Assembly: GCA_051294375.1 (NCBI GenBank)
Contig: CM119270.1
Location: 3,013,562 to 3,077,561, forward strand
Source: Paraspadella gotoi
Lineage: Eukaryota; Chaetognatha
DNA length: 64,000 bases
Reading direction: 5' to 3'
The position numbers and the translations under genes are program-made. Positions within the stretch are counted from its first letter, which is position 1. Each line of letters starts with the position of its first letter. Below, one piece after another: positions 60,616 to 64,000 of the stretch. The notes under the pieces are model-generated. The model did no database searches, was not told the DNA's origin, and saw only the letters and a program-made list of their open reading frames with translations.

Positions 60616-63600
60616 TCCCTCATTCCTGATCTCGAAGAAATAGGTTAAGAATGTCGGGTACGCCCCGCTCGAACAAAGAAGCTTTTACCGCACCCGTCTT
60701 CTGGAGAAAATTCGTTTTATGCACGAGAAAAAGTTTCGCTAAATCGCATTTCGACGTTGGCTATCGGCAAGAAAAGAGTGGGCGGCGGATCGAGAAGGAG
60801 CCGGTCTTCAGATGGCTGCATTTTTGCCATCTATTAAGCCTATCTTGCCCCTGGAAGGCCTTTCTGTGTGTTAAAGGCTTCCGGTCAGCTCTTACAAACG
60901 CATAAAGACCATAGCAGCGTCCTTGCAAGCATTTAATCTCTCTTCATTACTCTTCACCAGTCTCGCTTTAATTCACTCGCAGTGAGCTCACCTGGTCCCT
61001 TATCTATGAAGGTGGTATAATATTTCATAAGAATGATTCAAATTGTAATCCCACCTCAATTATACGACTTTTTATGTATTCTTTTTATTTTTACTATTTT
61101 CTGCTTCTCGTGCACCGTTTCAAGCCATACTTTGGACCTCTTTCTGAACAAGAGTTTTTTTAGAGCCATTTTTTAAATCTGATTGCTCAAAGGAGAGTTT
61201 AACCAACTCTCCCGAAGATTGTGTCTCTTAATATGCTATGTTATATTTTTAGTCGCCCTGCCTCTCTTCTTACTCTTTACCTCTCTCTTCTCTCTCCTCT
61301 CTCTTCTCTATCTTTCTCTCTCTGACTTTCATCTTACGTCAGTTCAATCTTACGTCTCTTTACATCAATTCTTTCTCTCCCTCTCTTCTCTCATCATACA
61401 TGCTTCTCCGCTCGCACTCTTTGCTCTCATCTACTCTTGCTTCGGTCCATTCCTTTCATCCCAGTGTTTCTTTTCTGTCCTCGTAGCGGTTCGTTGTCGT
61501 TACGATTTTACGTCCGCATGACGTTCCTTCTCCCCTCTGCTGCCCGCGTCGTCTGTCACGTCGTCGCGTCGTCGTCGTCCGTCGTCTGTCGTCACGGTCA
61601 AAAAAGGGGTTCTTCAGCCACGTTCTTCTATCATACATTCTTTTAACATGGTTTCTAATTAGACTTCTCAGTTTACCTCCATCTATTTTCTTTTTCAATT
61701 ACGCAAAAAAGAACCCCAATTCACCAGGAGCCATGCAGGAGCCCGAGATGGCCATGAGCGAGGAAGAGGAGCCGGGAGCGAGGACGCGGTGTGGTGGCAG
61801 GCAGGCGAAGATGAGGCCACTGCTAAGCAGGAGGCAGGACTGCAGGATAAGGTGGGGAAGACAAGAATACAAAAGGATTAATCTCTTTCATTCAATCTTT
61901 CTTTCTTTTTTTTTTTATTATTTGTAATTATGTTTTCGGAATTTACAATATTCTCCATCCCTGCAGGCGCCGTACAATATATCTTTTTTAGCCTTCGGTG
62001 CACATCCTTTTTTTCTTTTTTTTGTTCTTTATTTCTCCAATATTTCGTTATCGAGATTACTCTAATTTCACCTTTTTGATAATTAACTGCTCTTAAACTA
62101 ATCGCTTTCTTTAAATATGGGCCAATTCTCTGTCTTTGCTTACCTTTTCATTTGCTGTCATCAAAGATCAAAAGCCGTTAACCCAAACATCAAAAAGATC
62201 TCTGCCATCACAAAGTCCTTCCGCATAATCTATCCAACAGCAACAGAGCAGGTACCTGAGCCCAAGACCAATTCGCCAAATTAACACAACAATCTTTAAA
62301 TCATGAAAAGCTTTGATCACTGTTTGTTGTTCGCTTGATGTTCCGTTGCATTGTTGCTTGTCGCTTTTCGTCGTCACAATTACCTGTAGACGTTTGCTTG
62401 CTCCCCCGCGAAAACAGGCCCCCCCACTTTAGTAAACAAACAAAGACACAATCAAACTTCGTACAAACGTAATTTTTTTCACGCCTCGTGTCCTCCCTCC
62501 CCCGCCTCTCGTCAGCTTCTCATTGACATTCCCATCAATAAAAAGGAAAATGAAAAAAAAAAACAGGAGAGAGAAAACACTGACCCAGATTTAACATCCG
62601 ACTGGCAGCGGCGTACAGACGGACACTCGCCCGAACTCCGCTGACATTTATGGACGGCAGTCGGGCGTCCACCGCATCTGCAAATCGAAAACGGGGCAGG
62701 AGGAGGAGAGCAGCGAGGAGCGCAGGGGCGAAAGAGGGTGAGCGATTTAATGATCGGGAGCTGAGTGCAGATTTAAGGAGCGCCGGGCAGATCGGAAGAA
62801 GGGAAAAGAGCGAAACTCGAAGTAAGCTTAAAAGAAAATGCAAAAGAGCCGAGAAAATAGGAGAAGGCGCAGGAAAACCAAAAGGGTTCAAGCCAGAATC
62901 ATGAAAAAATAAGAAACGCAATCAATTTAGTAAAAGAAAAACAGAACAGGAAAGGAAAGGTAAAGGATAAAGGAAAGCCGAACAAGGTAAAGGATAATGG
63001 AAAGCGAAAAAGGAAACGGAATATGTGCTAATGGTCCCTCTCACCGTCACTAAGCGCATGCTGACCATAAGGAAAGATAGCAATTTCCACCAGTCTACAC
63101 GCAGAAATATCTAGAACAGCATCTCATTGGGAAGAAGACAATGACGGCACCGAACGACGGAACGGAGCACGAACGACGACGACGACGACGACGTCGAAAT
63201 TGACAACCTCCCGAGTTTAGGAACGTTTCGCTCCCGATCGGCTGTCGTGTCTAGGTTATTTGATTTCGTTCCCGATCGGTTGTCGTCTACAAATTTCATT
63301 TCTTTTGGTTTCCATTCGGTGCAAGTGCTATTCGTTCTTTTACTAAAATGAGGCTTATTAAAAAATAGTTAGATAAGAGATATATTGTCGTGAATTTTCA
63401 TTACTTTAAATCAATAACCATCAATCGCACAATTGTATTTTTATTTACTGTATAAGTTTATATTCTTTTCTTTATTGTATAACTTTTCGTCGATCGATTT
63501 AAACATAAATTTTTATCATTTCTTTGTTTAATATTATTTATTTAGTCTCGTTTAATTTGATAAACATCTTTGAGGTCAGATTTCAGGCAATGTCAGTAAT

Positions 63601-63715
63601 TTTCCTCCAAGTATCGTAAACTCGCTGTCGTCTTTCTATCAGTCGTAATGTCTTCTTTCTGTCATTTTCTTTCTGTCATTTTTTTTTTGCGGCTCGAATT
63701 TCAACGACATGTGAG
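60616..63715. other. no gene confidently seen
   Basis: Two candidate short frames. 60651-60905 (+, starts MSGTPRSNKEAFTAPVFWRK) has no known motif. 62650-62904 (+, very Arg/Lys-rich, GRRRRAARSAGAKEGERF) is low-complexity. ACGACG triplets at 63174-63195 and a direct repeat TCCCGATCGG at 63232 and 63272 complete the stretch. Confidence 0.45.
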
Positions 63716-63716
63716 T

Positions 63717-63789
<73 letters not shown>
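63716..63789 (+). repeat. (GA)n microsatellite
   Basis: Uninterrupted GA dinucleotides. Confidence 0.98.
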
Positions 63790-63790
<1 letters not shown>

Positions 63791-63960
63791 CTTGAGGGAG
63801 AAGTGATTTCTTGCCCAAGGTCGATCTCCAATCCCGAGAAAGAAGGAGAAGAAGGCGATGGAATGAGAAGCGGAAGGAGAGAAAGAAAATAAAAAGAAGA
63901 AGAAAAAGAGGAAGCGAAAAAAAAGGGTAATAAAATCGCTACTAAAACCTCGTTGCGAAA

Positions 63961-64000
63961 CCCTTTCCTTTCCTTTCCTTTCCTTTCCTTTCCTTTCCTT
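63961..64000 (+). repeat. (CCTTT)n pentanucleotide repeat
   Basis: Eight perfect CCTTT units running to the window edge. Confidence 0.97.

Noticed and set aside
62535-62921. 128-codon hydrophobic minus-strand frame
   Set aside because: Opposite an equally open Arg-rich plus frame; neither has motifs and both reflect composition.

Overview
This window looks like a large, intron-containing, repeat-rich invertebrate genome assembled in pieces (13 runs of N). It has no operons, no bacterial-type gene packing and no rRNA. Long GA/CT, CGT/GAY, TCC and ATT arrays and many short tandem arrays dominate it, and recognisable coding sequence is sparse. A marine invertebrate is plausible. One gene has a 42-nt intron beside introns of several hundred nt, and small non-autonomous elements are scattered throughout, which would suit a larvacean tunicate. 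That assignment is a guess.

Only one gene is reconstructed with confidence. It is a six-exon Kelch-repeat protein gene on the minus strand (15579-20187). All exon phases join cleanly to give 546 residues with five C-terminal Kelch repeats. Its first intron holds an eight-copy 76-bp minisatellite made from the end of exon 1 plus its splice donor. Its third intron carries two dispersed repeats.

The second coding region is a decayed Maverick/Polinton-type (adintovirus-like) element at about 28.15-34.45 kb, all on the plus strand. In order it holds a packaging ATPase with Walker A and B, a small basic protein, a second basic protein, a DDE integrase, a structural-type protein, a Lys-rich protein and an unidentified decayed frame. 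All larger pieces are broken by frameshifts and stops. No polymerase, protease or hexon-type capsid gene was found.

Region by region: 0-12 kb is microsatellites and minisatellites plus one small terminal-inverted-repeat (TIR) element with a telomere-like interior. 12.6-15 kb holds dispersed small repeats. 15.5-20.2 kb is the Kelch gene. 20.4-26.2 kb is mostly featureless with CT arrays. 26.3-28 kb is a palindrome-centred tandem array. 28.1-34.4 kb is the Polinton relic. 35-50 kb is AT-rich spacer with large gaps and short repeats. 51.1-52.3 kb is a large inverted repeat. 55.7-57.5 kb is a 1.7-kb polypurine tract. 57.6-57.8 kb is a second good copy of the telomere-like TIR element. 58-64 kb is low-complexity sequence.

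The most interesting items are the donor-carrying minisatellite in the Kelch gene, the telomere-like TIR element family, the large inverted repeat near 51.6 kb and the Polinton relic with its palindromic flanking repeats.
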